A stretch of DNA of 64,000 nt from Exophiala sp. HKRS030 (GCA_023897205.1 JAHWDD010000007.1:3844001-3908000), one strand, 5' to 3'. Positions 22,424-35,800 are shown, counted from the first letter of the stretch. A program made the numbers and translations. The notes: generated by a model from the letters alone, not told the origin.

Positions 22424-24147
22424 ATGCCGATTGTGCTTAATCCTCCCTCAAGGTTCGCTGGTATCTCTGGTAACTACAGTAGGGAGAGGATGGGCAAGGA
22501 AGAGCCGGCCGTTATTTTCAATGGCGTACCGCTTTATGATAGAGACACAAATCCACGTCCGCCCAGCACGATTCAGGGCGACACGGCCACGGATATCAAA
22601 GACATGTTGCGCCTGGGGAAGAAACAGGAATTCCGCCGAAACTTTTCTTTCTGGAGCACCTTGGGCTTCATTTCAATCTACATGGCCACGTGGGAATTCG
22701 TTCTCGTATCGTTAGCTTCCGGTCTTGTCAATGGAGGATTCGCTGGACTTTTTTGGACTTTCCTCGGCACCGTACTGTGTTATAGTACGATCGTCCTCAG
22801 CCTTGCTGAAATGACATCGATGGCACCAACGTCTGGTGGACAATATCATTGGGTCAGTGAATTTGCGCCGTCCTCGTGCCAGAAATTTCTGAGCTATTCC
22901 GCTGGTTGGATGTCGACACTAGGCTGGCTTGCAAGTGTCGCCAGTTCGGTATTCGTCTGCAGCACTTTGATTCAGAGCATGATCGAGGTTGGAGATGAAG
23001 AGTTCGTCTTTCCCAATTGGCAGTACACCCTCATCAGTATCGCGTTTCTGGTCATCACCATTGGATTCAACACTGTTGGCGCGGGAGCCCTCCCAATGAT
23101 CGAAACTATCAGTCTAGTCGGACATCTCCTGTGCTTCGTGGTCATCATCGTCCCATTATGGATCATGTGCCCGAAGAATAGTGCTACCGAGGTCTTTACG
23201 AGCTTCGTTGACAGTGGTGGTTGGGGAAACGTAGGAACTGCATGCCTGGTGTCACAGGTGGCGGTTTTGTATTGTAATCTAGGTGAGTTCTCCGTTCCGG
23301 GCCAAACATATCTCATGAACACCTTGGTACTAACACGTCGACACTAGGGAGTGACTCTATCGTACATATCTGCGAAGAAGTCCAAGACTCCAGCTGGACC
23401 GTACCGCGAGTGATGTGGTGGAGTTTCGTCATGAACGTGACGCTCGGCATCATCACCCTGATCACCATGTTATTCTGCATCGGCACGCTGGACGAAGCCA
23501 TGAACTCTGAAGCACCCTACCTCCAGCTCTTCGTCAACACGGGGTCGCAAGCAGCCGCTCTCGCCTTCACCATCATCCTCTTCCTCCTGATCTTCAGCGG
23601 CAACATCACAGCGTTGGCAACAACGAGCCGTGAAGTCTTCGCCTTCTCGCGCGACAAAGGCTTCCCCTTCTCCAGGTGGCTCAGCAAAATGGAACTGAAA
23701 CGCCATATCCCATTCAACGCCGTCTACGCCACGTCCTTCTGGTCGGCAGTACTGTGCCTGATCAACCTCGGCTCGACGATAGCCTTTGAGATCATCATTT
23801 CACTCACACTACTCGCCCTGCTGAGTACCTACATGATCTCCATTGGGTGTCTGTGCCTGAAGCGGCTGAAAGGCGACCCATTGCCGCCCGCGCGCTGGTC
23901 GCTCGGCCGCTGGGGTCTGCCCATCAATCTGTTCGCTTTCGTGTATAGCGCCTTTGCGATCGTGTTCACCTGTTTCCCCACCACGTTGCCCGTCGACACG
24001 AGTTCTGCCAACTGGGCTCCTGCCGTATGGGGAGGTGTTATCGTCTTGAGCGCCTTTACGTATTTGATCCATGGTCGCAAGCATTTTACTGCCCCGGTCG
24101 TCTTTGTCGAGGGCAAGAGAACGGGCGGGTTGCAGGCCGCTGGATGA
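22424..24147 (+). CDS. amino acid/choline/GABA permease, APC superfamily
   Basis: This is a plasma-membrane proton symporter of the fungal amino acid-choline transporter family, which includes the GABA permease Uga4 and the choline permease Hnm1. Exon 1 is 22424-23282 and exon 2 is 23348-24147. The 65-nt intron (gtgagt...acactag) restores YCNLGSDSIVHICEEV. The product is 552 residues with about 12 hydrophobic segments. Family signatures include NFSFWSTLGFISIYMATWE, EMTSMAPTSGGQYHWVSEF in TM3, and TTSREVFAFSRDKGFPFSRW after TM8. A second ATG at 22490 is an alternative start. The substrate cannot be told apart among GABA, choline and polyamines from sequence alone. Confidence 0.9.
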
Positions 24148-24695
24148 GAAACGGGACGATGGAGGGATAAGGAGCATGTCCTTCTTACTACCACCACTCA
24201 TTGAAGAACATAAACGGCAAGGATATCTCGGGCCATATCCTTCCACCTCGGCAGATATAGACATGAATTATGGTTGATAAGACATTTCCTAAGTAGACTA
24301 CATCCAGGTGTGAATATGTCATGAACAGCGCGCGCGTGCTCTACCTCTTTTCTAATAGACGTTCTATTATGCTATAGCTCTATAGATGAGGCTGCAGAAT
24401 AGACAATTGCCGTTATGCGTTAATCGACATCCCGCTTGATTAAATGCTTCGCTATCCTATATACTTTCGCTATTCCTGTCCTCCATCATTATCCTTTAGT
24501 CCATCGCAGATTGCATCTAAACCTTCCACCTAACCAACACATGTAAACAACGATACGACAAACATCCGATTAATCCCCGTCCAACTCGTTTCGTCTTCAT
24601 CGTTCGTATATACATACACACATATCAGCGTGCGAACACGCCGTAGTCATCGACATAGATCTCGCTTCTGACTTTCCCGTTGTAATCATTACTGC
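24148..24695. other. 3'-3' intergenic, permease and unknown gene J
   Basis: A 548-bp AT-rich convergent gap holding two terminators. No gene is seen. Confidence 0.5.
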
Positions 24696-27346
24696 TCACG
24701 CGGCCAAGACTTCCTGCGGGTGTTTGGAATCCAGAGCGCCGCTGTTCACAGGCGGGGTCCCTGCCGTAGTAGCATCGTCTGTATTTGAAGTACCAAAATC
24801 GAAGTTCTTCAAGTCCAGATTCAAATTTGACTCGGGCAGGTCGAGGAACGAGCTGTCAGTTCCGAATGACGGGATGTGCGACCCTGCTGCTTGCGAAGGT
24901 AGTAACGCCGACTTGAACTGGGGTGGGAGTGGGTTCTCGACGACCGGTGTGACGCTGCCTAGTGGCGTGAAGAAAGTGTCGGAGTCTGATCCTGCTATGG
25001 AAGGTCTGGGAGGTTGTAAATCTTCGCTATTACGATGGCTTTGCGGCGCGCTGTAGAACACGACCTTGCGCTCGGTTGTTGTCTGAGTAGGAGGAGGAGG
25101 CCCGATATCGTATATGGGTTGACTTTTTGCGACTTCATCGCCATAGCCGTGATCTTGGCTTGGCCGTCCCGACATTTCGCCACCCTCTTGGTAGTCTCTC
25201 ACAAGTGGAGTGCCCTCATCCGCTTCAAGCTCGTCTTCTTCCGCAATGATGACCGAATCAACGGCACGCCGGCCGTGTAGACTGGCAAATCGGACGAATT
25301 TAGGCGGGTCCATGTGCTTCTTCGATCGACGAGGGCTGGTTGCAAGAGGCGAGGATCGTGAAAGGCTCGCTGGGCTCGAATCCGAGGGCGGTGAAGCTGG
25401 TTCTTTGACTGGTGTTGTCGACGCGGTGTACGGCTCAATACTGGCTTGACGGGTTTCAGTCTCGCTGATGGGCATTGGAATGATCGGGGTGAATTTCTGT
25501 CGACTTGCATCAGATACTCTTCTTCCGGTTGATGGTTCGCTGGCTCGGTCGAGCTCAAAGCTGAAATTCGTTCGAAGATGTTCGTTTTCGATCACAGGAC
25601 TGAGACCAGACGAGAATCCTGATGGTTTCTTGACCTTTCCGCAACATGCACACCGAGAGTATACAGGTGCTGAATGAACCTCTTTCTCCTTGCCCTTCGA
25701 TTCGTCCGGAATCACGACAGATAGAGGTCGGACTGCTGGGTGAGTGACAAAATCCGCGGGCTCGGTTTTGGTGACATCGGGTTTGGTATCGGCATCGGGT
25801 GATCCCAAGGACGCGTGCTTTTCGTTGCCTTTTGCGTCTGGTTCACTGCTCTTGGTGAAAGAAACAGTCCTTCTCCGAGCCTTTTTGAGTTTGCCAGACT
25901 TTTCATCACTTGCATTGTGTTTTTCGCCTCCAAACAAAGCCGAACCTATCGTAAATCGCTTTTGTTTGTCCTTCTTGGGGGATTCTGGCATTTCAAGTTC
26001 CTGGGTTTGGGGAGCGGCAACAACAGGTTGTGCTTCCACCGTATTCCTGGATTGATCATCCGTTGAAGGTGTTCTGATTGGATCTTGCTGGATATCGTCC
26101 TCATCAGAAAAATCTTTGGGCTGATTGTGGGGATCATTGGGATCAAAGATGGGAAACTTTTCGGTGTCGTCGGCCATCATGGAAACTGGAGAATCTGTGA
26201 CCCTTGGTGGACTAACGGGTCTTGATGAAGGAGCACTGACGTTGGACACAGAATTCGCTCGGGGATGTGTCAGGCTGTGCGTGCGATCCGGCCCTAAGTC
26301 TTGAGAATGTCGATGTCGTTCGGGCGAGGCGCTGAATACGCTTTGCCTGGGACGTGAAAATTGCGATAAAGGATTGGCCACGATCATTGGAGATGGACGC
26401 TGAAGCATGTTCATTGACCCAGTCCTCGTGACTTCAGGCCCTCGATAGGTCGGAAGACCACGATAGGTAGAAGAGCCTGAGCTAGATGGCCGTGATGAAG
26501 GACCGTTGGACATGACAAAAGTAGCTTGAGCCTGTCCTTTTGGGCGAGGAGCATAGATGATCCCATTCGAGTGCTGCACGTGATGGCCATGTCCATGATG
26601 ACCATGATGGTGGCTATGGACACTATTCTGTGACAGGCGACGATGACCGTTGGGTGTATGAGGCGGCGTCGGAACGTCGTGGACTGAGCTGCGTGAGGTT
26701 GAACGTCTGTTGCTCGTATGTACATGCCCATCATCTGGAGATGTAGGCGGCGTGGCGTTGGTAGAACGTCGGGAACGAGCTGGTGAGGAGACGTTGGAAC
26801 TTTGTTCGCTTCCAGCCACAGATGTAAGGACACTATTATTCAGTGATCTGATCTCGGCTGGTGTTAGCTTGGCGACATGTGGTTTAATTCGTATCGAATG
26901 CCGTTGTCGCTGCTTGAGACTCTTCTGCAGCTTAGCCATGTCGAAATCATCTGTACAAGACCGAGAGTATTAGTACATAAACTAGACAGTTAATCGCAAC
27001 AGCGAAAACTCCATTGAGGAGGACGAGTGATTTGGTTTTTGGGAGACATCATGCAAAGATATTCAACCCTTCTCAGCTGGGATGGTGGATGACTGGGTGT
27101 AAAAACACGACATCTGCAGGTAAGCGAGCCCATCGGAGGACTAGGAGGAAATGCTGAGTAGTCTGACAGGGTTATTCCGGACAAATTGCATGTGAACGAG
27201 TGAGATTATAGCCACCGAGTTTCCAGCCACACTCGTCAGACTGGTTGATTTGGGCTGTGGATACCCGACGAAGTGGGTATAGCAAGGTCTCAACTAAAAC
27301 ATTTGTACGTACCTGTAGGGCGCGCAGTAGCCGTCATGGCGGGCAT
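24696..27346 (-). CDS. large disordered protein with a CxxC element, function unknown
   Basis: The main exon (26950-24696) contains a 747-codon frame from the ATG at 26939. Upstream, 27346-27313 encodes MPAMTATARPT and ends at a consensus donor (gtacgt). A 362-nt intron to the acceptor at 26951 (ttgtacag) gives a continuous frame reading ARPTDDFDMAKLQKSLKQR, which I favour as the true N-terminus. If wrong, translation starts at 26939 and the intron is in the 5' UTR. The first 40 residues (KQRQRHSIRIKPHVAKLTPA) are basic and ordered-looking. The rest is Ser/Pro/His-rich and disordered, with one short YSRCACCGKVKKPSGF element that may bind a metal. A region near KHMDPPKFVRFASLHGRRAV also looks conserved. 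I know no function for it. The frame is intact. Confidence 0.65.
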
Positions 27347-30113
27347 GGCTGGTGCTAATTCGGGCCTCCAGAAGGCGGAATGGTCAATGTTTCCGTCAGT
27401 CAAGTCTGTGCGTAAGTGGCAGCAGCAAGTGACCTAATGCAATGAAATTTTGGGTCGTCGGTAGAAGAGGCAGTCAACCGACGACAGGTGTACTACTTCG
27501 GTTCTTTGGCGACGATCAGGCGACTTCGGAAAAAGTAACAGGAGAAGGTGCCCTTGGTACCGAACTTTGCTGACAGATACAGTCGCTAGAAAGTATTGAT
27601 GATCTTTCGTATAGCGGATAACGACTATATTGACGTTCGGAACTGTGGAAAGATGGTGAGACAGAACAATTCGAAGATGTGCAGCAATTTCCTGGACTCC
27701 CGGAGCGATAGTTGTGAAATGCAGTTTGGTCGGTTGTGAATTCAAGTAGTGAACGATTGAGTCAATGGGCGACAACGGATGGCGGCAAAACCGAGCGCGA
27801 TAGATTCGCGGACCAGTCGAGTCGACACAATAGAGTCTAGAGTCGCAGCTTGGATATGGACATTGCTGCGATGTCGATAAAGATTTTGTTGAACGATAGT
27901 GATGGTTTATTGTCGAGTCAAAACGTAGAGAGCGACTTTGCAGGTGGTAAGAATCTCATGATTCAGAAGACGAAATACGGCACTTGGGAGGTGATAAGTT
28001 GATAACGAAGAAAAGTTTCACAGCTGCCTATGGTGCCGCAGGAGCCTGAGAAGCCTGGACAGCCTAAGGGAGCATAGGTGCCTATGAAACTAACTGTTTA
28101 GTGGCTATCTATTACTCCGTACGTTGTCATTAGGGGGAGGGAACGGGCCATCGGCCGAGTTGAGGCGGGTGGTGTTAGGTTTGGGATTAACGTTACGTGG
28201 GCAAGATGCGAGTCACACGATGAGGAGGAGACCTTGCAGAGGACAAAGACTCTTGTTAGATTCGAGCTAAAGTTTAGTGGTTGGTAGAAAGAGTGCCAGT
28301 GGATGCCCATGAAAGCACCATCTTCTCAATGCACGGAGTAACCGTTGTAAGCACAAACACTGGTGCCGAATGTAACGAATTTGTAGATCCACGATATCAT
28401 CCCCAGAGCCTCAAACGCCAATCCACTGTTACGAGGGCCACCAAGTTAGTATCTCTTTGCACAATCTTACGAAATGATAGCTTCTTATCTCGAGCTGCTG
28501 TTGCTAGGAGGTTTGGCCGACCGATAGCTTGGTCTTGCTACGATTTACAAGAGTGGTGCCTAGAACTTCTTCGTCCATCAGATTCCACCAATATCTTATC
28601 CTACTGTTCGGTGCATGACTGTTACAACATGCTGGACCGATATTCAGTGGTTGGAGTTTGACATGTGGAGTGCGTCACCTCTGACTTCGTATTCTCTCCC
28701 TGCTCCTGTCGTTGGCTGGGTTTTGGGTCGAGGTGCGCCAAATGTCTGACTTCGGGTTGTGGCACGGTGTGGGTAGGGGGCATGGGAGGATCAGGGGGGC
28801 CTATCAGTCCAATGAGGTTCTCAAAATCGAAGCTTAGAAGCGGACTTTGCTGCACGCCAAAACTGTCCAACCTGGCCGATTGACATTGTTGTCGTTCTCT
28901 GTACTCCGTAGTCACATCATCCTCTGCATGGGCTGCACCCTTCGCTCGTCTCCAAGGAGGACAACCCCAGAACTGAATCAGAAGCTAACTAGGGTCAGAG
29001 TCATTAGTTTACGGAGGACATACCGAGCCTTACACTTGCTCTCCCAGGCCCTCAGTTCCTGGCTCCTTGAATCAAGGCGCCTCCTGCCCCACAGGCAATG
29101 AGAATTCCCATCGAAGCCGCCCTCTGGGCAAAAGTGTAACCTTGTCGAGGCGGCAATTACTTTGTCATGGCTCAAGACTCAAGCTTCTATCTGTCCAATA
29201 CATCAGGACCCATCACGAAATCAACCTCAAACAAGTCAGATGCTAGGACTTGCAGCCCACAACCAGAATAGTAGTCAACATTCAGCAGACCCCTGTGTAT
29301 CCGTCCATGTCCAAATCGCCATTCAGCAGCATGGTAAAGCCTTACTGGGACCAGCAGCACATGAAGCACTCTGCCGACCTGCTGCTACATGTCAAGCCCC
29401 AGCAGAGTAAATTTGCTAGTTGCCTTGCTTACAAAGGAAACCCCCGTTGATGATAACGACGACCCACGACAGACGACAACGACGCGATAATGCCCTGTGT
29501 AATCTGATTGCAATCTGTAGTTTGCAATCTGATATTCCTGGTCTCGAGACTCTAGACCCGCCCAGAACGCATGGTTCTTAACATTCATACTTATCGTTGA
29601 GACAACCCGACGCAAGCGGAGAAGACGATCTCGGTTCTATGCTGGTGCCCGTCACGCAAATCCCCGCTTGCTCGGAAACTATGCTCGGAACTGCCACGTT
29701 GTTGTTCACTCTTCAAGGCACACTCGGATTAATGACAAGATCTGTCCTAGTCCGGGAAGCAAGACGTTTCAAAATTGATCCAGTTGTTTTATTTTACAAG
29801 ATTGGATTTTCAGTTTTGGGGTCCTACCTAACACTCTCGCTATACGAGAAGTGGGCAATATGAATGCTAAATTTTGGTCCTGCCTCGTGGCCCGTGGGGA
29901 ATAATCATCTGCGTCGTCATTTGTGCCTCATATCTTCGATTCTCGTCCATGAGTAGGAGAGAGACCATTTCCATGAAAAAGGAACTCCGTATGTACCGAT
30001 ATTTTGTGCTGGTCACATCTTTCACATTTGTAATTCGGGAAGCTTCGAGAACCTTGTCCCATTTGACCTCGTGATTACGATTTCGAAAGAGTGCGCAGAA
30101 CAGATGGATGGCT
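27347..30113. other. 2.8-kb intergenic region upstream of the disordered protein gene
   Basis: This region lies between two minus-strand genes. It contains CCTAAGG/GTGCCTA words near 28030-28085 and TACTCCGTA words at 28113-28121 and 28902-28910. Open frames are short (126 codons or fewer) and resemble nothing known. No tRNA was identified. Confidence 0.4.
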
Positions 30114-32801
30114 TTACAATGCAAGCCCTGTACCATCGCCAGTCCACCTGTATAGCGCCAGCACCTCACGTCTCCAATGCTGTTGCTCAGCCAAGTCCTC
30201 TGGAATGCGTCCACGTACTTGTTGGAGCGCGGACCGCATGACTTTTCGGAAATTTCTCTGCAGCAAAACGCATTAGCTTATTGTGAACAATTGAGCAAAA
30301 AATTAAGGAAGGAAGACATGCCTGATACTGAGTGTCCAACGTCGCCACACATGCTTCGTGTGCCCGTACGATCGTCTCACATGCCTTGACCACGTCTGGG
30401 CTGACATCCCTTGCAACTTGTCGGCGAACAACAACAGTAAGAAACTACCCTGGAGAAGGTAAACCCCGAAGAAAAATGGCATGAAACTCAGATCTGGGTC
30501 ATCTTCGATGATCTCTGCCACAGCTTCCGCAGCGCTGACCGCGTGACCTGTGGCGGTGACAAACGATTGAGATGAAATCCAGAGATCGTTGTCGTCGAGC
30601 AAAGCTATTGGATCCCATTTTCCGGTCAACAGAATGTGCAACACATGCATAATGTGCAGTCCGTATGCCACGACTGTTTTTGTCTGCAATGCTAGTTCCG
30701 ATGCGTTGTGCGAGTCATTGGTGCCGGCAGAAACTACTGAAGGTGTCACGACGTCGTTGTGGGTAGTGTCTGGGAGGTGGCCGCCCGCGGCTTCGAAATC
30801 TTTCAAGCTTTGGCCATAAGTCTCGAGCTGTTGTGTAATTTCTTCAGTAGCCTCATCCCAATTTTTGGGTTGGTGCGCACGGGGTCCAAATCGTGGTCGA
30901 TTTCGTGCGTGGTTGAGATCAAGGATTTCGCCCAGAATGACCATGAGCGGTAGGAAATACCCGAAAACACTATGCGATGTGCATTCAATATTCAAGCCAC
31001 GCCGCCGATGTGCTGCGTCAGTCACTTTATCCAGTCGTCCAGACTGGAACACGTCGTCATCCAGTGGCTGCAAGAGGCCTTCGCACTCCTTGTTCAAGAA
31101 GAACATCGGTCGGTTGTAGCACAGGGCCAGATGTCGGTCTTGCATGTATAGCAGCCACCACGTCCGACGTCGTTCTTCTCGTTCCTCTTCGGAGACGAAC
31201 CCAATTGCTTTGCGGCGACTCTCCTCGATTGAGTTCTGTCGGCCCTCCCTCGCATGGCCATCGCCCGAATTCTGATTGCCTTCTTCTGCGTCCTGCTCAC
31301 TAGGATTCGGGGGCAATTCTCGCCCCAGTCGGATCTCTCGAGCGAGCGACCATGCTGCATTCCACCATCGCAGACTTGCTGCTTTTCGTTCGCTAGCTGA
31401 TACCACTGTCGCCAAATGGATGTATGTGGCAAGATTGTCGATCTGAGCGCGATCAACCCCTTGGCCACCTGAGTGGGTAGGAACCACTAATGCTCCTAGG
31501 CCTCCATCACTTGCTTGCATTTGGGGATAGGTAGGATTTGAGTTCACTGTGGTTGTATTGGGATGACTATGAATCAGTGGCTTGAGCATGTTGATAGTTA
31601 GTTCCAACAACTTCTGACAGATACGGCCACGTGCATCAAGGTGAGTGGTTAAAAAGGCCGCATCGCTGGTCTGAGCGGCGATCCAGAGCATACTTGCGAG
31701 CAAGGCTGGAGTGCAAGGACGAGGCTCTGTCGGATGCAGGAACGATTTCTTGCGGAAAATATATCCAAGGACGTATGGATTCGAGGGTCTCAAGTAGGCT
31801 GAAGTCGTGCTAAGGAAATACTGCTCCAGTAGATCACAAGCTAGGGCTTGTGGTATTATTGACTCGATGTGAGGAAGTAGTGGTCGCAGGACGGGATAGC
31901 GCAGCTGGTCAGTGATCCGCGGCTGGCTGGCTAGAGTCTCGCTGACGAAAAGAGGAGATGTGAGGGAAAGCCAGTCAGGGGACTCGACCATTGGCGCCTT
32001 GCCCATGAATGCTACAGAATAGTCATCGCCCAGAGGAAATCCGAACTCTGTGCCGGGTGCTTGGACGTGCATCGAGTCGAGACCTTGGGTATGAGTGCCA
32101 TACGCTTGATTAGGTATTGCAAAGTCGATGGCTCGACTTTGACCCATCTGAGGCATCATTGTCTGGTCCATCTCATGCAACTGACCACCAGCACCCATTC
32201 CCATTCCTGCAGACGGATCAAACCCATTAAAGAACGTTGTCTGGTGGTGGGATGGCTCGAAAGACGCGCTCGGAGGAGGTGTATTGGCCGAACCCAGCCC
32301 GTTACTGTCGACTATGCCATCTGTTCCTGCGAATGAAGTGCTGGAGTATTTTCGTGGTCCGAGGCCTTGGTGCACGGGTTGCTGTGTATTGCGGCTGTTT
32401 GGTGGATGTATGTAATTCGGTTCATCTTGTTGCTCAGTCTCTTTCTTGGGTGCTCTGCCTCGCTTTTTGTGAACACGGGCGTATTCACAGGACAAAGCGT
32501 TATCGGTACAGTGTGCGCAAGGCAATTTTCCATCGCATTTGGTGCGCAACTGATTGCATTGATCACAAGCTCGACTGATTCTCCGCCGAACCCCAGCGGC
32601 GTCGTTTATGTCATTGGCATCGACCTCGCTCTCTCGTCTCTTCCGACCAGCTTGCAGGTTCTCAGACTTGAACGTTTGATGCTCGTGGTGGACAATAGAA
32701 GTTAGTTGTTGTGGTGCCGAGGTCATTAGGTCAGGCCTCTGGGAGTAATCGTGGTAGTCGGAATAAGAGCTGTGAGTTTGGGATGGAATTCTGGACAGCA
32801 T
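30114..32801 (-). CDS. xlnR: XlnR-type xylanolytic/cellulolytic transcription activator, frameshifted near the 3' end
   Basis: XlnR/Xyr1 activates xylanase, cellulase and xylose-catabolism genes by binding GGCTAA-type sites. The first in-frame ATG is at 32801. A Zn2Cys6 cluster (C79-C105, spacing 2-6-5-2-6) sits in [20 protein letters not shown], the XlnR signature. The fungal TF middle domain includes [20 protein letters not shown] and [20 protein letters not shown]. As sequenced, the frame slips after DKLQGMSA and ends out of frame at 30303. One extra base in the GGG at 30398-30400 would restore [18 protein letters not shown]. After a 64-nt GC-AG intron (30321-30258) the last exon (30257-30114) reads [13 protein letters not shown] and ends GTGLAL, the family's own C-terminus. 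Exon lengths plus one base give 874 residues. It is either a real C-terminal truncation or an assembly error. Confidence 0.9.
30258..30321 (-). other. GC-AG intron in xlnR
   Basis: The donor reads CAG|gcatgt and the acceptor ctgcag. It is the only choice that keeps YQ|RNFRKVM in the conserved XlnR frame: the nearby GT alternative would create a stop codon at the junction. Confidence 0.75.
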
Positions 32802-35800
32802 GATGACGGTTAGGTGTGACAGCAGTCGAGATTTAAAGCATTCCCTGTCATTATCTGCTACAATTCTTTTGGCATCAACCACTCTGGCATGAAGAATGCT
32901 TAGGAGGAAATGATTTCGAGCTCATTGTCTCGAAAATGCACAGTCAACTAGCCATTAAGCGAGCACTGGCAAGACGGCGGAGGAAGGCCTTTGTGGGGTC
33001 TTCTTCCTGCTCACCTGAGGATTGGAACGCGGCACATCGACGGTCAATTGCAAGAAATTCGAGCCAACGAGCAATTGGCGGGGCGCACAAGGGTCAGCTA
33101 CAAGAAATGAGCAGTGGTCTGTGTGATGATTCTGGAATAGCCTCGGATCTAGCTAATAGACTTGGAGACCATGCTTGGATGGATCATGCTTGAGCAACTC
33201 TGGCCATGGTGCAATTGTACGTTGCTCTGGGGCCGCTAGCCTCCATTCTGGGGTCTCCGGCGCAAATTTGGCAGGGGTCAGCAGTCCTAAAGTCCCGTGG
33301 CAAAGGCTCAAGCAACCCCCTCGCCCCCAGTTTGGCTCCTCTACGCAGCCATAAGCACCAATAAGTCCTGTCCTCTTGATCGAAAAGTTCTTCTGGTGAC
33401 TTGCCTGTCCGGGCAATCGCAAAATGTAAATACCGTCAAGCTCGTATTTGGTCCCTAGTCCCCAGACCATACGGAAATGTTCCAACCCCCGGAAATACGT
33501 AACGGTGCGGTAGTATTTCCAGCAGCGTTCAGAGTAAGGACAGAATCTGTGTAGTTTGTGTGAACAGAAATTCCTCAATCCCTCATGGGCTCACACTTGG
33601 GTTAAGACATAAACCTCGAGGTCAGAGACAGGCCTGTCCAGAGGCCTGTCCACCGGGGATTTGCTCAGAGTGGTCGAACGGGCGGAGATGCGGGGCCTTG
33701 ATTGTCTCCATTTCGAGTTGAGAAGTTGTGGAAGTCTATGGCAAAAACCTGACCGCCACAGCGCGTAGCACAAGCAATCTAATCTACTACTCCAGGTCAA
33801 GGAGGGCCCGCACGGTGTTGTGCCACCGACTTCCCAGTGTGTGGACCTCATTCTCTCCGCCCGCTCCAAATCCTTCAAAGATCGCCCCGCCATCCAGTCC
33901 TGACAGTCCTGTGACTACGCCCGAATAGTCGACGGCGATTGTGATCCTGGAGAAAGCTGGTCATTGCAGTCCTGCTCGGAGCTCACATTGGCTGCAACCT
34001 AAAGTAATGTCCATCTGACCGAATGCGTGGTACGAGCAGGCATCCTCTTCTCCACAAGCTGTCGAGTGCAAACTACAAAGTATAGCATAGTACTGTATGT
34101 ACTCATCATCACTGTGGACCTATTTCAACGAGACCTAATACCTACCTTGGCACGCTTGGGTAGTTCTCACATGTTGGCGTAGACCCAGACGTGAGTGATC
34201 TATGGCATTCGGGAGACACCACCGTAAAACACCCAATCTTGCACGGACGTTCCGTTCAAAGTTTTGTTCAAGTCACAGCCGGGCCCTTGCCATCGACTCT
34301 GTAGTGATCAGTGAGGAACCAAACGTGCAGACCGATCTCGCAAGTTTTGGATAAGCGTTGACCCGAAGAGGTGAACCGTCGCCATCGTGCCACAGGGGGG
34401 CGTTGCCGTAATCGGCACTGAATTGCGACAGAACATTTGCGGAGGCGACTTGTATCCACTCGCGCCTGCGAGTCACCACTTTCTTTCAACCACTTGTCAT
34501 GTACTGTGAGATGTCTGTAAGATGTGCTCTAGACCTCCCAAGACTACATACCGCCGTCCACCTCGGTGACCACCAAGTGCCATCTGTAGGGGCATCCACA
34601 TGGTCAAAATGAGCATGTGTCGATATATGTGCAAGATTACACTTCTCTTTCGATAGTCGACCTTTATTTGCCATGGCTCTGTCTCCTCGAACGTGCCGTT
34701 GGTCGAGGTTTCCGTACTGTTTCTGGAGTCTTTGATGCCTTGGAAAAATGTCTCGTTGGTCAAGGGATAAAATTGTCCCAGATCAGAGCAAGACAACACA
34801 CAAATTGAGGTGCGGACAGTCTCTACTCCTCCACGGCTGCGTGCGTAAACAGTCTGCTCAACCCGTGAAGGGACGCATATCTCTCTGCTGTCGTCGTGCT
34901 CTTGGTCTTCACCTATCCATCAACTTTGTTGACCTGAACAAAACATACTCTCACCTTTTCATACCAAGGTATACCATCATGCAAGAACTCCTTCAGTTTC
35001 GTTGCATGATTAGCCTCACAGCTTCGGAGACTATGATAGAGATATCAAGAGGGATGGGAGGCTAATCTGGGTTCAAGCACTCGTTATAAAAGTTAACGAC
35101 AAAGTGGACATTCAGTCTATGGGTCCAATCATGCACTCCCAGACAACCACCATGGCTCACCAATTCGGCTAATATGCAAACCTTCGACGAGTTTCGATGC
35201 ATATATCAGACCTGCATTGGCGGCTGAATAAGGCATTCTACAGCTCTGTGGAATGTACTCTGCATCACAGCGGGTGGAAGAACAATGATTTGCAACCGCC
35301 CTCTATGGCCGGATCCAATTTGGGCCTCCGGCTTTGTTTGTGCTGATATTGTGACACTTGTCGTGAAGCTGACGTCTTCCTTTCAAGAATTCTTCTTGTG
35401 ATGCAGAGGAGCGACCATGTTAAGCTCTTCCGAGCCTATCTATTTGAGAATGTATATATTCCCCTTGCTTCAAAGCAGCACAATGCAAGCGGCTCACTAT
35501 AAAGTGTATGCTGGCCAAACCGCCATTGGTTTGCGGTTGTTGGGTTTGGACTATCGCACCCTTCTTATCTCAGCCTAAACGGCATGCCTGACATCTCAGA
35601 TGGTGAGCCTGAGCTTTTTGCTTCAAGAACTGCAGCCATTCACTTTAGTCGCCTGGGGCTGCTGGCACATGTTGTTATCGTTCACAGTTAGACTGGAGAA
35701 GGAGTCCTAGGTCTGGTTCGAGATTGGGTTGCGGTTCGCAAGATACCTGACCTGAGAGAGCCACGCCACGGTTCGAAACATTCGTCAGGATTAATCAACC

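Noticed and set aside
30303..30397. Out-of-frame C-terminal tail of xlnR as a genuine alternative terminus
   Set aside because: The overlapping frame encodes the conserved XlnR C-terminus through the next exon, so the tail is more likely a product of the frameshift.
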